DNA from: Alphaproteobacteria bacterium
GTDB taxonomy: Bacteria; Pseudomonadota; Alphaproteobacteria; Rhizobiales; Hyphomicrobiaceae
Direction: 5' to 3'
Length of the DNA: 7,663 bases
Assembly: GCA_024279745.1 (NCBI GenBank)
Contig: JAJRRE010000313.1
Coordinates: 1 to 7,663, forward strand
Position 1 is the stretch's first letter; each line of letters opens with the position of its first letter. Below the pieces are notes generated by a model, which ran no database searches, was not told where the DNA came from, and was given only the letters and a program-made list of their open reading frames with translations. Shown here in pieces: positions 1-6,323 of the stretch. The position numbers were made by a program, and so were the translations under genes.

Positions 1-971
1 GACAGCGTCAGTTTTTCGACTGACTTATCGATCAAAGATGCATTAAACACCTGCCCCGACTGCGTAAGCAATTGATCTCGATAAGCCGCCGGATCAATTT
101 CAGCCAAAGATGATTGAATTTCGACATTACCAAATGTATATCGCGGTCCCTCTTCAATCGTATAGGTCAAGAAGAACCCAGACCCATCGCTATCGAGATC
201 CGCGACCGCAGAAATCACGCGTGCATCCGCATAGCCATTCTTCAGGTAATATTGGCGCAACAATTCGCGGTCAAACGTTACCCGGTCTGGATCGTACACG
301 CCGGCACCAGTTTTAAAGAAGTCGAACCAACCAGCCTGGGACGTGGTGATAATGTCGCGCAATTGCGAATCTGAAAACGCCTGATTGCCGATAAAGTTGA
401 TACTTTTAACTTTGGTGGCATGCCCCTCGGTAATCTCGAACACGACATTCACGCGGTTATTATCAAGCTTGATCAGTTTGGGTTCGACCTGCGCTGCATA
501 TTGCCCCTGCCGACGATAGACATCAAGGATGCGCTGCACATCGGCCTGGGCCCGCGAGCGGGTAAATACAGACCTTGATTTTAATTGCACTTCACCGCGC
601 AGCGTATCGTCGTCAACATCGCTATTACCTTCAAAGGCAACGCGGCTCACAATTGGATTTTCCACTACTGTGACGACAACAACCCGGCCCTGCAGATCAA
701 TGAAGACATCCGCGAACAACCCGGTCGAGAATAACGCCTGTAGCGATTCATCGACTTTTTGCTCGTCGTAGCGAGAGCCAACATTGAACTGCAGATAAGA
801 TGTGACGGTTTCAGGCTCAATGCGCCTATTTCCAATCACTCTGATGTCTGAAATCACCTGCGCGGTTGCAGTTCCGGCATAAGTGAGCGCCCCGATAACG
901 TTGAACGAGGCAAATGCCACCATCAACATTAGCGCTACACGCAATCGTCCATTGTATTTTTTGCGAAACAT
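1..971 (-). CDS. bamA: Outer membrane protein assembly factor BamA, N-terminal part (3' end outside window)
   Basis: The reading frame is open from the start codon to the window edge and encodes about 323 residues. It begins with a signal peptide: a basic N-terminus (MFRKKYNGRLR), a hydrophobic stretch at about residues 12-30, and an AxA site (A35-T36-A37) before Q38. The mature part starts VISDIRVIGNRRIEPETV, typical of BamA POTRA 1. Further POTRA repeats follow at roughly 39-110, 111-190 and 191-282, with conserved cores such as RVAFEGNSDVDDDTL, IDLQGR and INFIGNQAFSD, and a fourth begins before the edge. The C-terminal beta-barrel is not in the window. In the family, the POTRA domains lie in the periplasm, bind lipoprotein partners and deliver outer-membrane proteins to the barrel. 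The ATG at 971 is preferred because GGA lies 6 nt upstream; an in-frame ATG at 977 would add two residues. The gene follows rseP, as in most Proteobacteria, but after a 298-bp spacer. Confidence 0.95.
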   Translation of the reverse strand, partial: MFRKKYNGRLRVALMLMVAFASFNVIGALTYAGTATAQVISDIRVIGNRRIEPETVTSYLQFNVGSRYDEQKVDESLQALFSTGLFADVFIDLQGRVVVVTVVENPIVSRVAFEGNSDVDDDTLRGEVQLKSRSVFTRSRAQADVQRILDVYRRQGQYAAQVEPKLIKLDNNRVNVVFEITEGHATKVKSINFIGNQAFSDSQLRDIITTSQAGWFDFFKTGAGVYDPDRVTFDRELLRQYYLKNGYADARVISAVADLDSDGSGFFLTYTIEEGPRYTFGNVEIQSSLAEIDPAAYRDQLLTQSGQVFNASLIDKSVEKLTL

Positions 972-1016
972 TAGCATTCCGTGGGTATGCCCCTGTTCGT
1001 CGCCGATCCCCCGAAA

Positions 1017-1046
1017 ACATCCATTCTGTCGGCGTCAGACGGATGT
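1017..1046 (-). promoter_or_regulatory. Stem-loop in the bamA leader
   Basis: On the minus strand ACATCC (1046-1041) pairs with GGATGT (1022-1017). Inside it TCTG (1039-1036) pairs with CAGA (1028-1025) around a 7-nt loop, with a small internal bulge. This makes ten base pairs, followed by TTT. It ends about 45 nt before the bamA start codon. It may be a leader RNA structure or weak attenuator; the T-run is too short for a confident terminator. Confidence 0.4.
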
Positions 1047-1123
1047 TTGTACTGAAGCGAACAAACTTTTCTCAATTTATAACTTGTTAGATCTTGCTAT
1101 AATTTGAGGCTCAGCTGTTCCAA
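1046..1123 (-). promoter_or_regulatory. Possible promoter region for bamA
   Basis: This is an AT-rich patch in the 298-bp rseP-bamA spacer. Two sigma-70-like pairs read toward bamA. One is TTGAGA (1075-1070), 18 nt, then TACAAA (1051-1046). The other is TTGGAA (1123-1118), 16 nt, then TATAGC (1101-1096). Both are imperfect. A perfect TATAAT at 1098-1103 on the plus strand lacks a convincing -35 box. The rest of the spacer (about 1124-1269) holds no gene that I can support. Confidence 0.3.
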
Positions 1124-1151
1124 TCGTGAAGTCCCCGGTTGATCCAGGATA

Positions 1152-1179
1152 AATCACTATGTCTAGAATACGAGTGATT
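1152..1179. repeat. 7-bp inverted repeat in the rseP-bamA spacer
   Basis: AATCACT (1152-1158) and AGTGATT (1173-1179) are perfect inverted copies separated by 14 bp, with the palindrome TCTAGA close to the centre. The arms are AT-rich and no T-run follows on either strand, so an operator-like site is likelier than a terminator. Confidence 0.35.
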
Positions 1180-1269
1180 CGCAACAGCGCAAACCACTCA
1201 CAACATCACTTCTTTTAACGGTTCAGCAAGGTTTTTGGAAGTGGCAAGAATGCCCCAACGGCTATCAAT

Positions 1270-2706
1270 CTACCCTGTCCCCACCCATTGTGAGACCTTT
1301 CGCATCAGATCGTTCCATGTCGCAAAAATCATCAACATGAGCACAAGAGTTAATCCAATTCGAAACCCAATCTCCTGCGCTTTCTCCCCCAGGGGGCGCC
1401 CGCGGATGGCTTCATAGGCATAGAACATAAGGTGACCACCGTCCAAAATGGGGATCGGGAACAGGTTGATCAATCCAATACTAATGGATAGGAAGGCTAT
1501 CAGCTCCATAAGATCGGAGACGCCGCGTTCTGCGGCCTTTCCTGATACTTCCGCGATCATCAACATCCCGCCCAACTGTTTGGGCGACTGCTTGCCCGAG
1601 AACATGTCTTTGACGGATTTCAGCGTGCGGTAAACCACTGTATAGGTTTCTTTCGACCCCAATATTACCGCATCAACGGGCCCAAAACGTTTATGCGTCC
1701 AGGCAGTATCATCGAGATAATTGCCGATCCCAAAGCGGCCAACCTTATGAACTTTGCCTTTTGCATCGGTCACAGTCGCGGTCTTGGGCGTAATGGTAGT
1801 GCTCAATTCCACGCTGCCACGCTTAAACTCAACGCGCATGATTTTGCCCGCCGCCGGTGACACGATTTTCACTAAGTCGTTGAATGTTTTGACCTTAACC
1901 CCATCAATCGAGGTGATTAGATCGCCCGTTTGCAATCCTGCTTCATCCGCCGCGCTGCCTTTTTGAACGGCGCCCACCTGCGAGCGCCACAAAATTGTAT
2001 CGAGCCCCAAGACGCCAACTTGCGCCGTCCCACCGATAGAAACTTTGACATCCGTCATTTTCGGAGTGGCGGACAATTTAACCAGCTGCCCCCCGCGCTC
2101 CACTTCAAAGTCAAGTTTCGTACCACCGTTAAATTGTTCGGCCATTCGCAGATCCGTCAACCCAGTGATTGACGAGCCGTCAATCTTGCGCACGATATCT
2201 CCTGGCTGGAACCCGGCCAAAGCTGCGGGACTACCCGGTTTGACGGTATCGATACGGGCGACATGAGTGACTTTGCCAATAATCATAAACAGAGACGCAA
2301 AAATCACGATTGCCAGCAGGAAGTTAGCAATCGGCCCGGCAGCCACAACAGCCGCGCGCTGATATAAAGGTTTAAGATGAAACGCTCCATCGCGCTCTTC
2401 CGGGCTCATGGCGTCAAGGGTTTCTTGAGACGGCACGCTGGCCCCGTTCATATCGCCAGCAAATTTTACATAACCACCCATTGGAATCCAGGCCAGACGC
2501 CAGCGCGTGCCGTGTTTGTCATAGCGATGGGTAATTTCTTTCCCAAATCCGATGGAAAACGCTTCGATTTTGACACCGCACCAGCGCGCCACCAGGTAAT
2601 GGCCCATCTCATGAATGAACACGATGATGGTCAAAACCACCAAAAAGGCCAATAAAATCCAAATAATATTTCCCGCATAAGACGATAGGACAGCAATGCT
2701 GTTCAT
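1270..2706 (-). CDS. rseP: Site-2 intramembrane zinc metalloprotease RseP (M50 family)
   Basis: This is a 478-residue inner-membrane protease. The first membrane segment (about residues 14-36) contains the zinc motif HEMGH at 32-36, followed by GFG and MGGYVKF motifs typical of the family. The third zinc ligand is in the LDGG motif (D422) of NLFPIPILDGGHL near the C-terminus, before a last membrane segment. Two PDZ domains lie between: one around KPGSPAALAGFQPGDIV and one around QKGSAADEAGLQTGDLI. RseP enzymes cleave transmembrane anti-sigma factors after a first periplasmic cut, and in some bacteria remnant signal peptides. No anti-sigma partner is in this window, so the substrate here is unknown. 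The start is the ATG at 2706, which has AGGAG 9 nt upstream. A TTG two codons earlier is only 3 nt from that site and is rejected. All catalytic residues are present. Confidence 0.96.
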   Translation of the reverse strand: MNSIAVLSSYAGNIIWILLAFLVVLTIIVFIHEMGHYLVARWCGVKIEAFSIGFGKEITHRYDKHGTRWRLAWIPMGGYVKFAGDMNGASVPSQETLDAMSPEERDGAFHLKPLYQRAAVVAAGPIANFLLAIVIFASLFMIIGKVTHVARIDTVKPGSPAALAGFQPGDIVRKIDGSSITGLTDLRMAEQFNGGTKLDFEVERGGQLVKLSATPKMTDVKVSIGGTAQVGVLGLDTILWRSQVGAVQKGSAADEAGLQTGDLITSIDGVKVKTFNDLVKIVSPAAGKIMRVEFKRGSVELSTTITPKTATVTDAKGKVHKVGRFGIGNYLDDTAWTHKRFGPVDAVILGSKETYTVVYRTLKSVKDMFSGKQSPKQLGGMLMIAEVSGKAAERGVSDLMELIAFLSISIGLINLFPIPILDGGHLMFYAYEAIRGRPLGEKAQEIGFRIGLTLVLMLMIFATWNDLMRKVSQWVGTG

Positions 2707-2715
2707 CTGCAAAAT

Positions 2716-2720
2716 CTCCT
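2716..2720 (-). promoter_or_regulatory. Ribosome binding site of rseP
   Basis: AGGAG stands 9 nt before the ATG at 2706 and decides that start over the in-frame TTG at 2712. Confidence 0.75.
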
Positions 2721-2750
2721 GGGTTCGCTATCAGACAGCGCCTGATTCTG

Positions 2751-2774
2751 GCTGAAATTTCAGCTGCCGCAGCT
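2751..2774. repeat. Two overlapping palindromes upstream of rseP
   Basis: GCTGAAATTTCAGC (2751-2764) is a perfect 14-bp palindrome. It overlaps AGCTG-CCG-CAGCT (2762-2774), a 5-bp stem with a 3-nt loop. They lie 45-68 bp before the rseP start in the 220-bp dxr-rseP spacer. Possible roles are an operator or, read on the minus strand, a weak dxr terminator, since the second hairpin is followed by GAAATTT. The rest of the spacer (2775-2926) shows no gene. Confidence 0.4.
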
Positions 2775-2926
2775 AAATCAAAGATGTGCCAACAGCCACA
2801 ATATCAGTTTCCGCAATGGTTGTATCGGCCAGCAGGTAAACTCCCGGCATGACCGATCACGATACATAGTCTTGTTTTGAGCCAACCTCAAAAGATGCCG
2901 TGCCGCAAAACCAGTGTCAGCCAAAG

Positions 2927-4246
2927 CTAACCATACTGTCCCAGCAACCCGCGTGCCAATTGTCGGATCTCGCTATCCAGCGCCAAAACTTGATCCAGCT
3001 CCGCCGGTGCCGATAACATATTCCGACGATCTGCCTGCTCAAGCATATCGGCAACCAGTTGGGCAATTTCAAGAAATCCCAGTTTTTTGCACAGAAATGC
3101 ATCAACAGCGATTTCATTTGCAGCGTTCAAAACCAATGGCGCTGCACCGCCGCGCTGCAATGCCTCTTTCGCCACACGCAGAGCGGGAAAATGGGCATAA
3201 TCTGGGGCTTCAAATGTCAGCGCCCCGATTTTCACCAAATCCAGCGAGGCCGTTGGCGACGACATCCGTGCCGGCCAGGACAACGAATAGGCAATCGGTG
3301 TGCACATATCGGGACTGGCCAGCTGCGCCAAGACCGAGCCGTCAATATAATCCACCAGACAATGTACGATTGATTGGGGATGAATGACGACATCAAGCTG
3401 GTCGATCCGCACCGGGAATAAATGATAGGCCTCAATCAGCTCCAGCCCTTTATTCATCATGGTGGCTGAATCAATGGTGATTTTGCGCCCCATCGACCAG
3501 TTCGGATGTTTGAGCGCCTGTTCAGGCGTGGCGGCGCGCAGCTCATCCAATGTGCTGGTGCGAAACGGGCCGCCTGAGGCGGTCAGCGTGATCCGGGAAA
3601 TCTCACATGACTGAGCCCCTTGCAAGGCTTGAAAAGCGGCTGAATGCTCTGAATCGACGGGCAATAGCTCCGTACCGGCAGTGGCAACCGCCTGCATGAA
3701 CAAATCGCCGGCGCAAACCAAACATTCTTTATTGGCAAGCGCCAGTCTGCTGCCCTGAGAGATTGCCGCCAGGGTCGGCTGAAGCCCGGCCGCGCCCATG
3801 ATCGCCGCCATAATACAGTCGGCGGGGCGCAAGGCGGCTTCGATCAGACCGCTTGGCCCGGCGGCCGCTTCAATCCCCGTCTCCGACAACAGCGCGCGCA
3901 GCTCGCCATATTGCCGCTCATCAGCAATAACCGCCAATTCAGCTTTATACTTGATCGCCAATTGCGCCAGTTTTTCAACATTGGTGTTGGCAGTGAGCGC
4001 GACAATCTCAAAGACATCGCGCGTATGATCAACCAATTGCAGTGTACTGGTGCCGACTGAGCCGGTGGCGCCTAAAATTGACAACCGCCGAATAGGCGCG
4101 GTACGGCGTTTTTGCGAATTTGGGCCTGAACCGCGCTCTAATTCGGCTCTGCGCTCACCGCTGCCGTTACCTGTCAACCGGGATGGGGATATGTCACCTG
4201 TATCGGTCCGCCCGCCGAGCAGCCCTGGCCCGGTTGATTTTCGCAT
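2927..4246 (-). CDS. dxr: 1-deoxy-D-xylulose 5-phosphate reductoisomerase
   Basis: This cytoplasmic enzyme catalyses the NADPH-dependent conversion of DXP to 2-C-methyl-D-erythritol 4-phosphate, the committed step of the MEP isoprenoid pathway. From the ATG at 4246 it has 439 residues. The nucleotide-binding motif GATGSVG is at 59-65 and ALANKE follows at about 169-174. Metal ligands D198 and E200 are in VDSEHSAAFQ, and E269 is in MNKGLELIEA. The substrate loop is NWSMGRKIT (W250, M252), and HPQSIVH and CTPIAYSLSWPAR are also present. The catalytic core looks complete. The N-terminus is unusual: about 52 residues precede the point where E. coli DXR begins. They are rich in Gly and Arg, lack aromatic residues and are probably disordered. 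ATG 4246 is chosen because GGGAG lies 10 nt upstream; a TTG at 4276 is less likely. The gene starts 50 nt after cdsA, so the two are probably co-transcribed. Confidence 0.96.
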   Translation of the reverse strand: MRKSTGPGLLGGRTDTGDISPSRLTGNGSGERRAELERGSGPNSQKRRTAPIRRLSILGATGSVGTSTLQLVDHTRDVFEIVALTANTNVEKLAQLAIKYKAELAVIADERQYGELRALLSETGIEAAAGPSGLIEAALRPADCIMAAIMGAAGLQPTLAAISQGSRLALANKECLVCAGDLFMQAVATAGTELLPVDSEHSAAFQALQGAQSCEISRITLTASGGPFRTSTLDELRAATPEQALKHPNWSMGRKITIDSATMMNKGLELIEAYHLFPVRIDQLDVVIHPQSIVHCLVDYIDGSVLAQLASPDMCTPIAYSLSWPARMSSPTASLDLVKIGALTFEAPDYAHFPALRVAKEALQRGGAAPLVLNAANEIAVDAFLCKKLGFLEIAQLVADMLEQADRRNMLSAPAELDQVLALDSEIRQLARGLLGQYG

Positions 4247-4256
4247 GATCTGGCGT

Positions 4257-4261
4257 CTCCC
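4257..4261 (-). promoter_or_regulatory. Ribosome binding site of dxr
   Basis: GGGAG sits 10 nt before the ATG at 4246. It supports translation of the long N-terminal extension and argues against the upstream TTG at 4276, which would place this site inside the coding region. Confidence 0.5.
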
Positions 4262-4296
4262 TGGGACAAGACCCAATTGTGATAAAACAAGATCCG

Positions 4297-5148
4297 TTAC
4301 AACCAGAACAATAAGGCCCTGGCCGGCGCGGCGGCATTAACGGCAAGCGCGAAAATCGCTGCGGCCACAACTGCGGCTACCAATCCATCAACTCGGTCCA
4401 TAAAGCCGCCATGACCTGGAATGAGCGAGCTGGAATCTTTGACATCGAACCGCCGCTTCAATGCCGATTCGGCCAAATCGCCGCCTTGCGAAATCAGCGC
4501 CAGTATTAATGCTGTAATCCCTAGCTTAGCGGCTGAAGCGCCGGGTAGAAATGTGGCACATAGCATCCCCGCCAAGGCCGCACTGCCAACGCCGCCGAGC
4601 AATCCAGCCCAGGTCTTCTTGGGAGAGACGGCCGGCCACAGTTTCGGACCGCCAATAGCGCGCCCGGCAGCATAAGCGCCCATATCGGTGGTCCAAACCA
4701 CGGCAAACAAAAACATGATGGCGAAAAACCCATGGGGCTCATCGCCGCGAAACCACAGCAAAGCCGCGACCGGCAGCCCCGCATAAAAAACACCATATGC
4801 CGACAGCCGTGCCTTTTGCCCGAAGCGTAGCGCGCCGACAATTAACGCCCCGGTGAGCAAAACCACCAGCGACAGGCTGATCAAATGCTTGGCCCCCAGA
4901 ATCACAGCCAAAATCACGATGACCGCGTGTACACCAAACACCCCATCAAGCCCCTCGCCGCGCACCATGCCGCCCCATTCCCAGCTCAGGATAACGGCAA
5001 CAAGACCGACTAGAAGCGCAAACGGGCCCAATCCCCAATAGGTCAATGCCAGGGCGACCGCCGCCAAAACCAGGGCCGAGCCGATGCGCGGCAGCAGATC
5101 GATAAATACCGATTTGGCTTCTACTGGCCTGTGGCCGCTATCACCCAT
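4297..5148 (-). CDS. cdsA: Phosphatidate cytidylyltransferase (CDP-diacylglycerol synthase)
   Basis: This inner-membrane enzyme makes CDP-diacylglycerol from phosphatidic acid and CTP, the precursor of phosphatidylglycerol, cardiolipin and phosphatidylethanolamine. The product has 283 residues and is strongly hydrophobic, with several membrane segments (for example about 21-56, 73-105, 115-133 and 137-153). The family signature is complete at 228-254: SALKRRFDVKD, then SLIPGHGGFMDRVD, containing the conserved K-D pair and the HGG-x-x-DR-x-D catalytic core. An upstream motif, SPKKTWAG, is also typical. The ATG at 5148 has only a weak site, AGGAT, 12 nt upstream. The last membrane segment runs to the C-terminus, as is usual. 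The gene is separated from uppS by 214 bp of repeat-bearing sequence and lies 50 bp before dxr. Confidence 0.96.
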   Translation of the reverse strand: MGDSGHRPVEAKSVFIDLLPRIGSALVLAAVALALTYWGLGPFALLVGLVAVILSWEWGGMVRGEGLDGVFGVHAVIVILAVILGAKHLISLSLVVLLTGALIVGALRFGQKARLSAYGVFYAGLPVAALLWFRGDEPHGFFAIMFLFAVVWTTDMGAYAAGRAIGGPKLWPAVSPKKTWAGLLGGVGSAALAGMLCATFLPGASAAKLGITALILALISQGGDLAESALKRRFDVKDSSSLIPGHGGFMDRVDGLVAAVVAAAIFALAVNAAAPARALLFWL

Positions 5149-5232
5149 ATTGCTTTTCTATCCTGTTGGTTAAACTCCCGGCGATCGGGTTGTGATTAAG
5201 GGGATCCGATCATGTATGATGAGATTTGCGCG

Positions 5233-5365
5233 TGACATTCACACATCTTTTGTACGCTTGGCGGTTCACTGCACACGCAACGGCTCGCCCAAGTCGCCCT
5301 AAAGAAAAATGTCGCCCTAAACAAAGATCTCCCCCCTAAAGAAAAATGTCGCGGTAGTAATGTCA
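5233..5365. mobile_element. Possible decayed mobile-element remnant (MITE-like or IS end) between uppS and cdsA
   Basis: TGACATT at 5233-5239 and its inverted copy AATGTCA at 5359-5365 bound 133 bp; the match extends one base further outward on each side. The segment encodes nothing convincing and its right half is made of short direct repeats. Ends of the form TG...CA with repeats inside resemble IS21-family termini, but this is inference and no transposase or target duplication is visible. The right end overlaps the uppS stop codon: the TGA is the first three bases of the terminal repeat on the minus strand. Confidence 0.35.
5293..5352. repeat. Three tandem 18-19 bp repeats
   Basis: Units start at 5293, 5311 and 5329. 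CCCTAAAGAAAAATGTCGC is identical at 5297-5315 and 5334-5352. The middle copy, at 5315-5333, differs by four substitutions after CCCTAAA. A further partial ATGTC motif follows at 5360-5364. The array lies just downstream of uppS, inside the proposed element remnant. Confidence 0.8.
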
Positions 5366-6127
5366 CCGTATTGAACAAGACTTACGCCCACCATAGCGCC
5401 GATCACGCGAGCGATAGTCGTTGATCGCCTGAGCCAAATGCTCTGCGCTGAAGTCGGGCCAATTCACATCGGCAAACACAAATTCCGTATAGGCGGATTG
5501 CCATAACAGAAAATTGGACAGGCGCACCTCTCCCGACGTTCTGATTAACAGATCAGGATCGGGAATGCCGCTAGTGTCGAGCCTGCTCTCGAACAGTTGC
5601 GGCGTAATATCGGCAGGATCAATTTCACCGGCGCACGCCTGTTCGGCAAGTCTGCGGGCGGCGCGCGTAATCTCATCACGGGCGCCATAATTAAAGGCAA
5701 TCACCAGATTGAGAGCTGTGTTTTGCGCTGTCAAAACCTGAGCTTCGTCAATAAGCGCCATCAATTCAGGATCAACAGTCTGGCGTTCGCCGATAATTAA
5801 AATGCGCACACCGTTCTGGTGCAGCTCAGCCAAATCACGCCGAATATAGCGTTTCATCAACCCCAACAGATCATTGACTTCTTCCACCGGGCGCGACCAG
5901 TTTTCCGATGAAAAACTATAAATCGTGAGGTATTCGATTCCCAGATCCATGGCAGCGCGCACCGTGCGGCGGACCGCCTCAACGCCCTTTTGGTGCCCCA
6001 TCAGCCGAGCCAGCCCGCGCGCCTTAGCCCAACGCCCGTTGCCATCCATGATAATGGCTACATGGCGCGGCAGAGGTACCCGCGAGGTGCTCCAATTGGC
6101 ATTAGAGGATTGATCGTGTTTTGTCAC
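5363..6127 (-). CDS. uppS: Undecaprenyl-diphosphate synthase (cis-prenyltransferase)
   Basis: This enzyme condenses isopentenyl diphosphate units onto farnesyl diphosphate to give undecaprenyl diphosphate, the lipid carrier for peptidoglycan and other cell-wall polymers. The product has 254 residues. The active-site motif HVAIIMDGNGRWAK starts at residue 22, with catalytic Asp28. Other family motifs are GHQKG, TIYSFSSENWSRP, the AFNYGARDEI block, and PDPDLLIRTSGEVRLSNFLLWQ followed by AYTEFVF. The end of the fold, YRSRDRRYGG, is present, followed by the short tail RKSCSIR, whose stop codon lies in a possible mobile-element end. The start is GTG at 6127; no good Shine-Dalgarno sequence precedes it, and the next in-frame ATG is inside the active-site motif. 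It likely uses isoprenoid precursors supplied through DXR, encoded two genes downstream. Confidence 0.95.
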   Translation of the reverse strand: MTKHDQSSNANWSTSRVPLPRHVAIIMDGNGRWAKARGLARLMGHQKGVEAVRRTVRAAMDLGIEYLTIYSFSSENWSRPVEEVNDLLGLMKRYIRRDLAELHQNGVRILIIGERQTVDPELMALIDEAQVLTAQNTALNLVIAFNYGARDEITRAARRLAEQACAGEIDPADITPQLFESRLDTSGIPDPDLLIRTSGEVRLSNFLLWQSAYTEFVFADVNWPDFSAEHLAQAINDYRSRDRRYGGRKSCSIR

Positions 6128-6188
6128 AGCTTAAGACTATACCTGCTCATTATGTTAAACCGCATCCAGATCCTAGTCTATCTGGCGC

Positions 6189-6297
6189 CAATTAGGCACC
6201 GATTAGGCGAATTTATCAAGCCGCCATGTGCGATGCATCAAAATAAGAATACTGCAATGTTTGTAACATGATCGCCAGCGCGATCTTCAATTAGGCA
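6189..6297. repeat. Three copies of a 10-bp motif in the frr-uppS spacer
   Basis: CAATTAGGCA occurs at 6189-6198 and again at 6288-6297, and CGATTAGGCG at 6200-6209. The first two copies are 11 bp apart start to start, about one helical turn. All have the same orientation. They lie 62-170 bp upstream of the uppS start, a position that would suit a regulator, but I recognise no known binding site. Confidence 0.5.
6257..6285. repeat. Two adjacent small hairpins downstream of frr
   Basis: ATGTT-TGT-AACAT (6257-6269) abuts GATCGC-CAGC-GCGATC (6270-6285); both stems are perfect. They begin about 38 nt after the frr stop codon. With no T-run following on the minus strand, they are not a classical terminator; they could be an mRNA 3'-end or processing structure. 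Confidence 0.45.
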
Positions 6298-6323
6298 ATC
6301 GTAAGACATTCATTTCTTCGGCT

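Noticed and set aside
826..1020. A 64-codon minus-strand frame overlapping the bamA start
   Set aside because: It is out of frame with the bamA signal peptide and POTRA 1 and has no recognisable features of its own.
1098..1103. A perfect TATAAT on the plus strand
   Set aside because: There is no matching -35 box and no plus-strand gene to serve; likely chance in an AT-rich patch.
1176..2748. GANTC sites (CcrM-type methylation) in the rseP-bamA and dxr-rseP spacers
   Set aside because: One site each at 1176-1180 and 2744-2748 is what chance predicts, so no cell-cycle regulation can be argued from them.
2914..3387. A 157-codon plus-strand open frame opposite dxr
   Set aside because: It lies almost wholly antisense to the conserved dxr coding region, has no recognisable domain, and is explained by codon bias of the real gene.
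5196..5378. A 60-codon minus-strand frame in the uppS-cdsA spacer
   Set aside because: It has a TTG start inside uppS, no ribosome site, and its sequence is a translation of the tandem repeats.
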